Below are positions 1-8,225 of a DNA stretch of 64,000 nucleotides, piece by piece. A program made the position numbers and the translations under genes. Every line of letters begins with the position of its first letter. Positions within the stretch are counted from its first letter, which is position 1. The notes under the pieces are model-generated. The model did not search any database. It saw only the letters and a list, made by a program, of their open reading frames with translations, and was not told where the DNA came from. Source of the stretch: Neobacillus novalis NBRC 102450 (GTDB lineage Bacteria; Bacillota; Bacilli; Bacillales; Cytobacillaceae); NCBI RefSeq assembly GCF_001591805.1, contig NZ_BCVP01000011.1, forward strand, positions 1 through 64,000. Reading direction: 5' to 3'.

Positions 1-38
1 AACAAAACTTCTACTATCCCGCCTGCTAATCTATCAAT

Positions 39-180
39 CAGCGACGTTTATTATCTTACTATAATATTTCTATCATGTCAAGCTAGTTAAAAAAATTGAT
101 TGCTTTTTTAATTCATCAATAATTTATCATTTCGTAACAGCGACATTTACTATCATACTATCATAAATCTCTTTCGTCAA
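39..180. repeat. Two degenerate 43-bp direct repeats in an AT-rich gene-free leader region
   Basis: Two equal-length units lie at 39-81 and 138-180. Both begin with CAGCGAC, continue with TTTA-TATC-TACTAT-like sequence and end in GTCAA, and they match at roughly three quarters of positions. The DNA between them is AT-rich with runs of A and T. The first 365 bases contain no gene that I can support. I do not recognise a defined element, and the role is unknown. Confidence 0.5.
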
Positions 181-365
181 CCATTAATTTTGATGCTTTT
201 AAGGTCCTTCCCTAAACACTTTCTTCTTCCTATAAAGAATATCTCATTTCACAAATCCTATGTCACAATTTATTCTCTAGTCAATACCTACTAAAGCTTA
301 TAAACTACAAAATAGATAGTATACCAGTTCAAAAACAAAATGAATTCAAAGAGGTGCGTTATAAA

Positions 366-1187
366 GTGAAACAAACTGTTGTTCAAACCATTTCTGTTAC
401 CTTTTTTACATTAATTATGGCCTATGCTTTGAATAACTTCCTAATTCCCCATAAAGTCTTAACTGGTGGAATTGCCGGAGTAGCAATCATAATTAATAAT
501 TATCTTTCTATTAACACGGGCTGGATAATACTTGCTATTAATCTTCCTTTATTTATTATTGGCTATATTCATTTAGGAAAAAAGTTTATGTTCTTAACTG
601 TTTATTCCGTCGTTCTATTGTCAGTTTCGATGAAGCTGATTCCCATCCATGCTTTTAGCGAAGACATCTTACTTTCCAGCGTATTTGGAGGTGTGTTATT
701 CGGTTTAAGTGTTGGAGCAAATATTCGTGTCGGTGCTTCAGCTGGCGGAGTCGATATTATTAGTTTAATTTTGGCAAAAAAGAAGGATATGTCAGTTGGC
801 TTTATCATAACTTGTTTGAATTTTGCCATTGTATTCGTTTCGGCACTCGTATTTGGTGTAGATAAAACACTTTATACGCTTTTTGCCATCTTTGCGTCTG
901 GCAGGGCGGTTGATGCCGTGCACACCAATCATACAAAACTAACGGTCACGATTGTCACAGATAAATGGAAAGAATTGAGCGAAGCGTTACTCAAATTGCA
1001 TCCACGGGGGATTACGATGACCGATGCCGAGGGTGTATACTCTCATCATCCAAAAAAAGTTTTAACTACCGTTATCACAAAATATGAATTAGCCGAGACG
1101 AAAGAAACGATAAAAAAAAGTGATCCCTGCGCATTCGTTCATATTACAAAAGCGATTGAAGTGATGGGGAGATTCCGCAGGGATTAA
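366..1187 (+). CDS. YitT family membrane protein with C-terminal DUF2179 domain
   Basis: About 273 residues. The N-terminal two thirds carry five to six hydrophobic segments with the family pattern NNFLIPHKVLTGGIAG near residue 20. The last 80 residues form the soluble DUF2179 domain, including the HPRGITMTDAEGVYS region. The family is an inner-membrane protein of unsettled function. The frame is open from a GTG at 354, but the purine-rich AAAGAGGTG site overlaps that codon and sits at good distance from the GTG at 366, so 366 is preferred. This is one of four YitT paralogues in the window. The family call is secure; the function is unknown. Confidence 0.85.
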   Translation: MKQTVVQTISVTFFTLIMAYALNNFLIPHKVLTGGIAGVAIIINNYLSINTGWIILAINLPLFIIGYIHLGKKFMFLTVYSVVLLSVSMKLIPIHAFSEDILLSSVFGGVLFGLSVGANIRVGASAGGVDIISLILAKKKDMSVGFIITCLNFAIVFVSALVFGVDKTLYTLFAIFASGRAVDAVHTNHTKLTVTIVTDKWKELSEALLKLHPRGITMTDAEGVYSHHPKKVLTTVITKYELAETKETIKKSDPCAFVHITKAIEVMGRFRRD

Positions 1188-1257
1188 AAAAGGTTTATTT
1201 CCTTTTTTTATGGAAAAAATACTATCGTATATCAAACTAAAAGGAGATGCCGCTACT

Positions 1258-1395
1258 GTGACTTTAATTCAGCCAGGAAATGAGGATGACATTTGGTCTG
1301 TCAATTCTGCCGGCCAAGACGAAGTAGAGAATTCGGGACAAAAGGAGAAATCACCTGAATTCGATGTAATCGGTACCGCCCTTAACGATATCTAG
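1258..1395 (+). CDS. Small hypothetical protein, 45 aa
   Basis: A short acidic protein starting MTLIQPGNEDDIW. The frame is open further upstream to an ATG at 1210, but a strong AAAGGAGATG site lies nine bases before the GTG at 1258, which makes that the likelier start. It follows the YitT gene by about 70 bases and is closed by the terminator at 1400-1450, so the two may be cotranscribed. No domain is recognised. Confidence 0.45.
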   Translation: MTLIQPGNEDDIWSVNSAGQDEVENSGQKEKSPEFDVIGTALNDI

Positions 1396-1399
1396 GTTG

Positions 1400-1450
1400 A
1401 AAAAAATCCTTTGCAAAAGTATTTGCTCACTTCTTGCAAAGGTTTTTTTT
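1400..1450 (+). terminator. Intrinsic terminator after the YitT and small-protein genes
   Basis: A nine-base-pair stem CCTTTGCAA/TTGCAAAGG at 1408-1416 and 1434-1442 is followed by eight T. An A-run on the other side lets it also serve the convergent methyltransferase gene. Confidence 0.8.
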
Positions 1451-2219
1451 ATCTTTTTATCGCCTTTAACACGATGGCTTCCCCTTGAAAGGAAATCACA
1501 TGATTATTTTTAATCACAATCCTAAATTTATCTTTTACTTTTTGGGAAGCACCAAGGATGTATTCGGATAATTTGTCCATTTCACTTTGAGATAAATTCA
1601 TCCGCTTACACCATGGTTCAAAAAGGAAGGTTTTTTCAAAACGGTGCCACTCGCTTATTTCAAAACCAGTTATTTCAAGCATTCGAAGCCATTCGGTTTT
1701 TTTCCAGGCCCGAAAGTGACTGTAATCCCGCCATTTTTCTATTGTGTTATAAAATAGATCATACTCATCATTTTCGGGAACAACATTGTCATCAAGCAAA
1801 AATTGACTATTGGATTTTAGAACGCGATAGACCTCTTCGACAAATTTATTTACATTCGGAAAATGATGCGGGGCAATCCGGCAGGTCACAATCGCAAAGG
1901 CTTCATTTGCAAATGGGAGCTGTTCCGCATCAGCTTGTTTGAATTCAACATTTTGATGTCCATTTTCATTAATAAATGTTTCTGCCGCTTGCAGCATTTC
2001 AGACGTCAAATCCACCGCGGTCACTTTTTTTACTAATGGAGCAAAGGCGTTTGCTGTATGACCGCCGCCTGTCGCAATATCAAGCAGCTCTTCCTCTCCA
2101 TTAATTGTCGTCATCTGAACTAACGTTTGTAAGTCCTTCCCATCCTTATGAACCTTGCTGCTGACATAATAAGCCGCACTTTTTCCAAATTGTTGCTGGA
2201 CGTCATTTTTGATATCCAT
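1449..2219 (-). CDS. Class I SAM-dependent methyltransferase (UbiE/YcgJ-like)
   Basis: 256 residues with the Rossmann methyltransferase fold. Motif I, LLDIATGGGHTANAF, lies near residues 45-60; the acidic strand-2 end TAVDLTSEML and the motif QADAEQLPFANEAF follow. This organisation fits Methyltransf_11 proteins acting on small molecules, but the substrate cannot be read from the sequence. It stands alone between two terminators, convergent with the YitT gene. The alternative is a ubiquinone/menaquinone-type methyltransferase, which I think less likely without biosynthetic neighbours. Confidence 0.8.
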   Translation of the reverse strand: MDIKNDVQQQFGKSAAYYVSSKVHKDGKDLQTLVQMTTINGEEELLDIATGGGHTANAFAPLVKKVTAVDLTSEMLQAAETFINENGHQNVEFKQADAEQLPFANEAFAIVTCRIAPHHFPNVNKFVEEVYRVLKSNSQFLLDDNVVPENDEYDLFYNTIEKWRDYSHFRAWKKTEWLRMLEITGFEISEWHRFEKTFLFEPWCKRMNLSQSEMDKLSEYILGASQKVKDKFRIVIKNNHVISFQGEAIVLKAIKR

Positions 2220-2330
2220 GTTTAATCACTCCCTAAAATTTCCTTTGTAATGTAACTATAAAATAGAAATTACTTAAAGAAAATTACAGGTTTTTTATAA
2301 TTTAACATAAGAAAAAGTTATCGACGAACA

Positions 2331-3083
2331 TTATTGGATTTCCAGAACAACCGGACAATGATCACTTCCCAATATCTCGCAATGAATATCAGCATTTTTT
2401 AGTCTATTTTTCATTGATTCGGATACAATAAAATAATCAATCCGCCAGCCAATATTCCGCTCGCGTACCTTATTCATGTACGACCACCACGTATAGGCCC
2501 CTTCTTGATTTGGATAAAAATGGCGATAGCTATCCACAAATCCTTCAGAAAGCAAGGCGGTCATTTTTCCTCGTTCTTCATCAGTAAACCCTGAATTACC
2601 GATATTGGACTTTGAATTTCGCAAGTCGATTTCTTGATGGGCAACATTCAAGTCCCCGCAAAGGATAACGGGTTTTACCGCATTTAATTCTTGCAAGTAC
2701 TCGAGAATGCGTTCTTCCCACTCCAGACGATAGCCAATTCTGGCCAAATCTCGCTGTGAATTCGGTGTATAAACATTGACAAGGAAAAACTCAGCAAACT
2801 CTAGCGTTAGGATTCTTCCTTCTGCCTCACTTTCATCTGTGCCTACACCATATTTGACAGAAAGTGGTTCAATCTTGGTGAAAACAGCCGTTCCGGAATA
2901 GCCTTTTTTGAGGGCATAATTCCAAAATTGATGGTACCCTTCTAATTCCAAGCTGATTTGTCCTTCCTGTAATTTTGTTTCCTGTATACAGAAAATATCC
3001 GCATCAACCTCATGAAAATAATCCAAAAATCCTTTTTTCACACATGCCCTGAGGCCATTAACATTCCATGAAACTAATTTCAT
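2331..3083 (-). CDS. exoA: Exodeoxyribonuclease III / AP endonuclease ExoA
   Basis: About 250 residues, the usual length for Bacillus ExoA. It cleaves DNA 5' to abasic sites and removes 3' blocking groups in base excision repair. Family motifs are visible in order: SWNVNGLRA near residue 5, IQETKLQ with the metal-binding Glu, GDLNVAHQEIDL, WRIDYFIVS, and the C-terminal LGSDHCPVVLEI with the catalytic Asp-His. The frame extends 16 codons upstream, but homologues begin MKLVSWNVNG and an AAGGAACGG site precedes that ATG, so 3083 is chosen. Confidence 0.95.
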   Translation of the reverse strand: MKLVSWNVNGLRACVKKGFLDYFHEVDADIFCIQETKLQEGQISLELEGYHQFWNYALKKGYSGTAVFTKIEPLSVKYGVGTDESEAEGRILTLEFAEFFLVNVYTPNSQRDLARIGYRLEWEERILEYLQELNAVKPVILCGDLNVAHQEIDLRNSKSNIGNSGFTDEERGKMTALLSEGFVDSYRHFYPNQEGAYTWWSYMNKVRERNIGWRIDYFIVSESMKNRLKNADIHCEILGSDHCPVVLEIQ

Positions 3084-3156
3084 TTTTTCCGTTCCTTCTC
3101 CCTTGCTGACTTTGTCATTAATTAAATTCATTTTAATTTAAATAATAAATTTCAGC

Positions 3157-3183
3157 AAAAAAAGCGACTCGCGGCCGCTTTTT
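3157..3183 (-). terminator. Terminator of the divergent polysaccharide deacetylase gene
   Basis: On the minus strand AAAAAGCG and CGCTTTTTTT form a hairpin that starts at the stop codon of the upstream gene. The loop contains the palindrome GCGGCCGC. Confidence 0.75.
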
Positions 3184-3967
3184 ACTGTGGAGATAATAAC
3201 TTTTCCGTTAATCTGTATGAAAATAGCTCTGAGACTGGCACAATTTTGATATTCCGCTTATCAAGCTCATCTTTTGACTTAAAAATTCCAAGGGAGCAAA
3301 CTTTTCCAGTCACCCCTACATGCCCAATCGCAATTCCTGTCCCCTTCATTTCAGTTACCTTTGCCAAGCGAATCATTTGTCTAAATACATAAGAAGACGA
3401 CGAGATATCATCAAGGAATATATCTCTTTTTAATAAAGGTACTCCAAGTTCTTTCGCCATTTCGGGGAACTTTGATTTAGGACTTGTGCCGCTATCGATA
3501 ATATAAAGATTTTTTTCCTTTGCCACTTCGACAATTGCACGGACAATTTCTTTGTTTTCAACAGCAAGAGACCCCATATGATTGTTAAGCCCGACCGCAT
3601 GTGGCACAGTCTTGATTGCCTCTTTAACGCGCTGTTTAACTTCTGTTGGAGAAAGGTCCACTGTTATCGGCTTTGGTCCAAGCCATGATCGTTTCCCTCT
3701 TTTTGGCTCCATTGGCAAGTGAATCATGACTTCAAAACCATTTTTATGGGCCCAATCGGCATGTTTCCTTGAGTTTTCGGTGAATGGCATAACCGCAGCA
3801 GTAATTGGAATATCGCCTTCTAAAAAGTCGCGTACGCCACCGGTACCGCCGCCAAAGTCATCAATGATAATGGCAGCTCTCAATTCTTTGGTTTCACTTT
3901 TTTCGGCAGCATTTACTTGAAATGTTATCAAAAGCATTGGAATAAACATGAACGAAAGCCTTTTCAT
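3182..3967 (-). CDS. Divergent polysaccharide deacetylase family protein (YibQ-like), secreted
   Basis: About 261 residues starting MKRLSFMFIPMLLITFQVNA, a typical signal peptide. The body carries the YibQ/DUF610 pattern: IIIDDFGGG near residue 35, VMPFTENS, HLPMEP, NNHMGS, and YIIDSGTS. This deacetylase-like fold keeps acidic residues but lacks the classic NodB metal triad, so an enzymatic role is only inferred. The frame runs 19 codons upstream, but a GGAGGT site lies seven bases before the ATG at 3967. The location should be outside the membrane. Confidence 0.8.
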   Translation of the reverse strand: MKRLSFMFIPMLLITFQVNAAEKSETKELRAAIIIDDFGGGTGGVRDFLEGDIPITAAVMPFTENSRKHADWAHKNGFEVMIHLPMEPKRGKRSWLGPKPITVDLSPTEVKQRVKEAIKTVPHAVGLNNHMGSLAVENKEIVRAIVEVAKEKNLYIIDSGTSPKSKFPEMAKELGVPLLKRDIFLDDISSSSYVFRQMIRLAKVTEMKGTGIAIGHVGVTGKVCSLGIFKSKDELDKRNIKIVPVSELFSYRLTEKLLSPQ

Positions 3968-4039
3968 AAATACCTCCAATAGTAATCTTTTCAAGTTAAT
4001 TTGCCCACAATATGCTGCATACATTCTAAGGATGTATCT

Positions 4040-4067
4040 AAAAAAAAGAGAGCTATTTCAGCTCCCT
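4040..4067 (-). terminator. Terminator of ppiB
   Basis: Minus-strand GGGAGCT-GAAAT-AGCTCTC hairpin followed by eight T, immediately after the ppiB stop codon. Confidence 0.75.
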
Positions 4068-4076
4068 TATCCTTAC

Positions 4077-4517
4077 TTATTCAGCATCAAAAACCTTAAC
4101 TTCGACCATTTTGTCGCCATTTCTCATTGCCTTTGCAGATTCTAAACCAGATGTCACTTGACCAAACACGGTATGAACACCGTTTAGATGCGGCTGTGAT
4201 TCATGGACGATAAAGAATTGGCTTCCCCCTGTGTCTTTTCCTGCGTGAGCCATAGATAGTGATCCAGGAATATGTTTGTGCGGATTTCCTTCTGTCTCAC
4301 ATTTAATTGTGTAGCCTGGACCGCCTGTTCCACGGCCTTCTGGACATCCGCCTTGGCTTACAAAACCAGGAATAACACGGTGGAAGGTTAATCCATCGTA
4401 GAAACCTTTGTTTACTAATGTTTCAAAGTTCTCTACTGTTCCAGGTGCTTCATTTGGAAATAAATCAAATTCAATCTTATCTCCGTTTTCCATTAATATG
4501 TATCCTTTTTTCGCCAT
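4077..4517 (-). CDS. ppiB: Cyclophilin-type peptidyl-prolyl isomerase PpiB
   Basis: 146 residues without a signal peptide, so cytoplasmic; Bacillus PpiB is of similar length. It catalyses proline cis-trans isomerisation during protein folding. The cyclophilin core is complete: [14 protein letters not shown] with the catalytic Arg, the [16 protein letters not shown] motif and [15 protein letters not shown]. The ATG at 4517 is chosen because AAGGAG precedes it by eight bases and homologues begin MAKKGY; the frame opens three codons earlier. It is a single-gene unit closed by its own terminator. Confidence 0.95.
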   Translation of the reverse strand: MAKKGYILMENGDKIEFDLFPNEAPGTVENFETLVNKGFYDGLTFHRVIPGFVSQGGCPEGRGTGGPGYTIKCETEGNPHKHIPGSLSMAHAGKDTGGSQFFIVHESQPHLNGVHTVFGQVTSGLESAKAMRNGDKMVEVKVFDAE

Positions 4518-4636
4518 TTCCAACACTCCTTATGTAAAAAATTCATTTTAATCATACACTTTTCGAAAAAGAAAAGAAAGTAATGGCACTTTTGATTGTT
4601 ATATTTTCACTGTGGTTGTGATAAAATATAAATAAG

Positions 4637-4735
4637 GCTCCCTTCCGAACATTCGCTTGTTGCGGGACACTTAACCACTGTACGGACGGAAGGGAGCCCC
4701 AACAAAAAGCCGGGACTCTTCCCGGCTTTTTGTTT
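4637..4735 (+). ncRNA. Candidate structured small RNA of about 100 nt
   Basis: The segment begins with GGCTCCCTTCCG (4636-4647), whose perfect 12-base complement CGGAAGGGAGCC ends at 4698. The two arms enclose about 40 nt containing smaller possible pairings. A second hairpin with A- and T-runs (4704-4731) follows and looks like an intrinsic terminator. Upstream, TTTTCA (4604-4609) and TATAAA (4627-4632), 17 bases apart, would start transcription at the first arm. There is no convincing coding frame. I do not recognise it as any Rfam class I can recall; a regulatory RNA is inferred. Confidence 0.5.
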
Positions 4736-4738
4736 TAT
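4703..4738. terminator. Bidirectional terminator between the small RNA and the CBO0543-like gene
   Basis: A stem AAAAAGCCGGGA/TCCCGGCTTTTT with a four-base loop has A- and T-runs on both sides, so it can stop transcripts from either strand. Confidence 0.85.
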
Positions 4739-5178
4739 TTTTCTAACCATTGATAAAACCCAGAAATAATTGACAGAAACAGGAAGTACCCGAAAAACGT
4801 GTACAAATGCTCCCACTGATTGGAATGAACAAAGAAGCCAAGCTCTTCCGCAAATTTTTCAAAAATGGGCATTAATAAACTGGCAAATAAGATCAGACCT
4901 GCCCTTCCCCATTTATTTACCTGAGAGGTGCAATAAACAAAAACAAGCACGAAAATAGGCAGTCCAATTAGCGTAAATGCAATATTGACGGAAAAAATCT
5001 CAGGGAGTGGTCTTAGCGGAAACTGATACATCTGCTTCCCAACAAAATAAAGGTCTAAATAGGTACCAAACAAAGTGCCGAGGACCATACAAGCAAAATA
5101 ATTCTTATTCCAAAAAGTTAATCGTTTTTTTTGCAAGGGCTGCAACCTCGAGCCGTTCAAGTGTTTTACAGTATTCAT
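4735..5178 (-). CDS. CBO0543-like multi-pass membrane protein
   Basis: 147 residues with about four hydrophobic segments, the first near FACMVLGTLFGTYLDLYFVG. The pattern resembles the CBO0543 family of uncharacterised Firmicute membrane proteins; this is recalled, not searched. The ATG at 5178 has GGGGAG seven bases upstream, which makes the gene overlap the end of the DUF2515 gene by 74 bases. A TTG about 14 codons later behind GAGG is the alternative start. The overlap argues for cotranscription and translational coupling. Confidence 0.6.
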   Translation of the reverse strand: MNTVKHLNGSRLQPLQKKRLTFWNKNYFACMVLGTLFGTYLDLYFVGKQMYQFPLRPLPEIFSVNIAFTLIGLPIFVLVFVYCTSQVNKWGRAGLILFASLLMPIFEKFAEELGFFVHSNQWEHLYTFFGYFLFLSIISGFYQWLEK

Positions 5179-6229
5179 TTCTTATCTCCCCATCTATCGG
5201 TTCGTCACCATCCACTAAATAATCCACAATCCGCCAGTCATCAAACCAATCCCCCTTTTCCGCTTCCCGCTGGCTGACATTTTTCCAGGCATTTTCAAGT
5301 TTTGGGCTATAAAACCTTTTCGCTCCTTTTCTAAGCTGGCATGCTTTTAACCGAATCGGATAGGTGAAGCCTGGAAGTCCTTCCTTGATATTATTAAAGA
5401 GATGCGGCCAGTAATCTTTCCTTGAACCAGTATGCGGATGGCTTTTGGCCCACTCCACAGCCCCCTTTAGAAAATCATTATTTTTAAAGAGGACAGAATA
5501 TAACCTTTTTCCAAGTAATATTCGCTCGTTTACTGATTCAAAATGATGAAGTGTCTGCCCCGCCAGCTCCCCGTCATCATACGGAAAAAGAATGTGATTA
5601 AATGACAGCCAATCCTGGAGCATGAATTCAAATTTATTTAACACTTCCTTTTGATAAACCGGATTCTGAACAACTCTTTTTTCCAAGTAGCTTTGTTCAT
5701 TGATGACGAGCGCGATACAAAGAATATAGGTATCTTGATTTTTCCAAAAATGGTACCAAATTGTCTCCATGAACGTCGAGATGTTTAAATAAGATAATAA
5801 GTAAAACAAGGGTTTATTTTGTTTTAAGCTTTCCTTATATAACAGGAATTGTGGATAGACGTCTTGAAAAATCAGCCAGTTGCCGCGCTCTAAAAATTTA
5901 TAAAACGAATTCTGCTCCTTTTTAGACAGCAACCGAGTAAGAAACTCCCCCTTTAAATCAGTCATATTCCAGCCGCCGTTCCGGGAAACCATATGCCCTA
6001 AAAACGCCCATTGAATTTCCGAATGGTGCAGATAAAAGTCCAGATAGGCCTTCGTTCTCGTGACGTTGTTTAGATTGTGTTCCGCCGTCACACCTCTTAT
6101 TTTTTCTAATAACCTCCGATCACTCAAAGTTAAATGATGAGAGGTAACAAAGTTGTTGCTGTTTTTCTTCTTTAATTCATCCCTTATGCCATCAAGTGGT
6201 GTTTTTCCGTGACTTCTCGCAAAAAAAAT
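5105..6229 (-). CDS. yppC: DUF2515 family protein (YppC-like), probable ATT start
   Basis: The reliable core of 340 residues matches the DUF2515/YppC family: HNLNNVTRTKAYLDFYL, HMVSRNGGWNMTDLKG, and a helical remainder with no known catalytic motif. The first conventional start, TTG at 6127, has no ribosome-binding site. The frame stays open 34 codons upstream to an ATT at 6229, preceded at eight bases by AAGGGGGGG, and as I recall YppC homologues carry such an N-terminal extension. Start at 6229 is therefore proposed, about 374 residues. Function is unknown; the gene diverges from sqhC. Confidence 0.7.
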   Translation of the reverse strand: MFFARSHGKTPLDGIRDELKKKNSNNFVTSHHLTLSDRRLLEKIRGVTAEHNLNNVTRTKAYLDFYLHHSEIQWAFLGHMVSRNGGWNMTDLKGEFLTRLLSKKEQNSFYKFLERGNWLIFQDVYPQFLLYKESLKQNKPLFYLLSYLNISTFMETIWYHFWKNQDTYILCIALVINEQSYLEKRVVQNPVYQKEVLNKFEFMLQDWLSFNHILFPYDDGELAGQTLHHFESVNERILLGKRLYSVLFKNNDFLKGAVEWAKSHPHTGSRKDYWPHLFNNIKEGLPGFTYPIRLKACQLRKGAKRFYSPKLENAWKNVSQREAEKGDWFDDWRIVDYLVDGDEPIDGEIRNEYCKTLERLEVAALAKKTINFLE

Positions 6230-6318
6230 GACAGTTTCCCCCCCTTATGAATTCTCCTTGCCTAACGGGAATATGTATTAATTGAGAATATTATTTGGGA
6301 GAGGAATGATTACCTGAG

Positions 6319-8184
6319 ATGTTCGATACAAGGAAAGGCATGGATTGGATCATTAACGTGCTTAGGAAAGACCAATCTCCCGACGGCTCGTGGGACTATC
6401 CATTTGATACAGGGATTTCTACTGATGCTTATATGATCATTTTATTACGGACATTGGAGATAAATGATGAGGAATTAATTCAAGGGCTTACAAAGAGAAT
6501 TTTAACAAGACAGGAAAAAAATGGGGCTTGGAAGTTATTTTTTGATGAAGGCGACGGAAATCTTACGGCAACATTGGAGGCCTATTACGCACTCCTTTAT
6601 TCAGGGTATTACCCCAAAAGTGACAAACGGCTTCGGGCAGCGAAAAAATTTATTTTAGCTAATGGAGGGATAAAAGAGGCCAGCACGTATACAAAAATCA
6701 TGCTTGCCTTAACCGGACAACAAAAATGGCCGACATTTTCCCCGTTTCCAATTGAGGTCATTCTTTTACCAGAGGTATTCCCGCTCAATTTCTATTCCTT
6801 CTCTGCATTTGGGAGAGCAAACTTAACACCAATCATGATTCTTGCAGATAAAAAATTATCGATCAGGACGGCTTACAGTCCGGACCTCTCAGAATTACAT
6901 TTACACCGGGATGAAGAGGACTCATGGGTTCGCTCCACCGAAATGCGCTCGTTGTTATCTTTTCTTGACGATGGTGCGAAAAGTTTAATTGGCATTCCTA
7001 AAGAACTTCGTCGGTTAGCGATTGAGCGGGCAAAAAAGTATATGCTCGATCACATTGAAGCAGATGGGACCTTTTACAGTTATTACAGCTGCACCTTTTT
7101 AATGATCTTCGCCTTGCTATCATTAGGGTATAAGAAAACCGATCCTGTTATCATAAAGGCAATTGAGGGTATAAAGTCGATGAAATCTGAGATCAACGGT
7201 TTGCCCCATATGCAATATACAACAGCCAACGTCTGGAACACTTCATTGATAGGCTTTGCCCTGCAAGCAACGGGAATACCGACAACAGACCCGATGATAG
7301 TGAAGGCCAATCGTTACCTCCTCGACCGTCAGCACCATAAATTCGGCGATTGGGTGATTCATAATCCCAATAGTTTACCGGGCGGCTGGGGATTTTCCAA
7401 CGTAAATACCATTCTGCCTGACGTTGATGATACCACCGCCACTCTAAGATCGATTTCGAGAATCGTTCCGACTGAACTTGCTGCCTGGGAACGGGGTATT
7501 AATTGGACGTTTTCGATGCAGAACGATGACGGCGGCTGGCCGGCATTTGAAAGAAATGCGGATTCAAAGCTGATTGAATTTTTACCTCTTGAAAAGGCTG
7601 AATTCTTAATGATGGATCCCTCATGTGCCGATCTTACTGGGAGAACATTAGAGTTTTTCGGGAATTATACCAATCTCCCAAGAGACCACACTGCGATTAA
7701 AAAAGGTGTCAAATGGCTGATGAAGGATCAGAAGCGGGATGGTTCTTGGTATGGACGGTGGGGGATTTGCTATCTTTATGGAACATGGGGCGCTTTAACA
7801 GGACTATCAGCTGTTGGGGTACCGAACAGTAATACGAGCATTCAAAAGGCGGCCAGCTGGTTACGGAGCATCCAAAACGAGGATGGCGGCTGGGGTGAAT
7901 CGTGTCATAGTGATAGTGAGAAAAGGTATATACCGTTACGTACGAGCACTTTAACCCATACTTCATGGGCGCTGGATGCCTTGATTACCGTGTCAGACAA
8001 ACCAACAGCTGAAATTCGCAAGGGAATTCAATATTTAGTAGATTCTCTCGATAAAGAGGATTGGACCACTGCCTATCCAAAAGGGCAAGGCATGGGCGGC
8101 GCCTTTTATATTCACTATCACGGCTACCGCTATATTTTTCCGCTGCTTACCCTCTCAGACTATCAGAAGAAATTTGAACGATAA
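6319..8184 (+). CDS. sqhC: Squalene-hopene / sporulenol-type terpene cyclase
   Basis: 621 residues, close to Bacillus SqhC. It cyclises linear C30-C35 terpenoids to hopanoid- or sporulenol-like products at the membrane. The acid catalyst motif DVDDTTA (DXDDTA type) lies near residue 370. QW repeats are visible, including SPDGSWDYP at the N-terminus, NDDGGWPAFE, RDGSWYGRWG and EDGGWGESC. The ATG at 6319 is preceded by GGGAGAGG at a rather long 13-base spacing. In B. subtilis the product belongs to spores; whether this copy acts on squalene or on a prenyl-curcumene cannot be told. Confidence 0.9.
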   Translation: MFDTRKGMDWIINVLRKDQSPDGSWDYPFDTGISTDAYMIILLRTLEINDEELIQGLTKRILTRQEKNGAWKLFFDEGDGNLTATLEAYYALLYSGYYPKSDKRLRAAKKFILANGGIKEASTYTKIMLALTGQQKWPTFSPFPIEVILLPEVFPLNFYSFSAFGRANLTPIMILADKKLSIRTAYSPDLSELHLHRDEEDSWVRSTEMRSLLSFLDDGAKSLIGIPKELRRLAIERAKKYMLDHIEADGTFYSYYSCTFLMIFALLSLGYKKTDPVIIKAIEGIKSMKSEINGLPHMQYTTANVWNTSLIGFALQATGIPTTDPMIVKANRYLLDRQHHKFGDWVIHNPNSLPGGWGFSNVNTILPDVDDTTATLRSISRIVPTELAAWERGINWTFSMQNDDGGWPAFERNADSKLIEFLPLEKAEFLMMDPSCADLTGRTLEFFGNYTNLPRDHTAIKKGVKWLMKDQKRDGSWYGRWGICYLYGTWGALTGLSAVGVPNSNTSIQKAASWLRSIQNEDGGWGESCHSDSEKRYIPLRTSTLTHTSWALDALITVSDKPTAEIRKGIQYLVDSLDKEDWTTAYPKGQGMGGAFYIHYHGYRYIFPLLTLSDYQKKFER

Positions 8185-8187
8185 GAA

Positions 8188-8225
8188 AACACATCGACGG
8201 CTTGATGTCCGTCGATGTGTTTATT
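8188..8225. terminator. Bidirectional terminator between sqhC and the mismatch glycosylase gene
   Basis: Perfect 12-bp stem ACACATCGACGG/CCGTCGATGTGT at 8189-8200 and 8209-8220, followed by a T-rich run. Confidence 0.85.

Noticed and set aside
3157..3183. GCGGCCGC palindrome as a protein-binding site
   Set aside because: It lies in the loop and stem of a clear terminator hairpin, which explains it.
4607..4816. Minus-strand 69-aa open frame over the small-RNA candidate
   Set aside because: It crosses a terminator and the end of the CBO0543-like gene; composition and lack of a ribosome site make coding unlikely.
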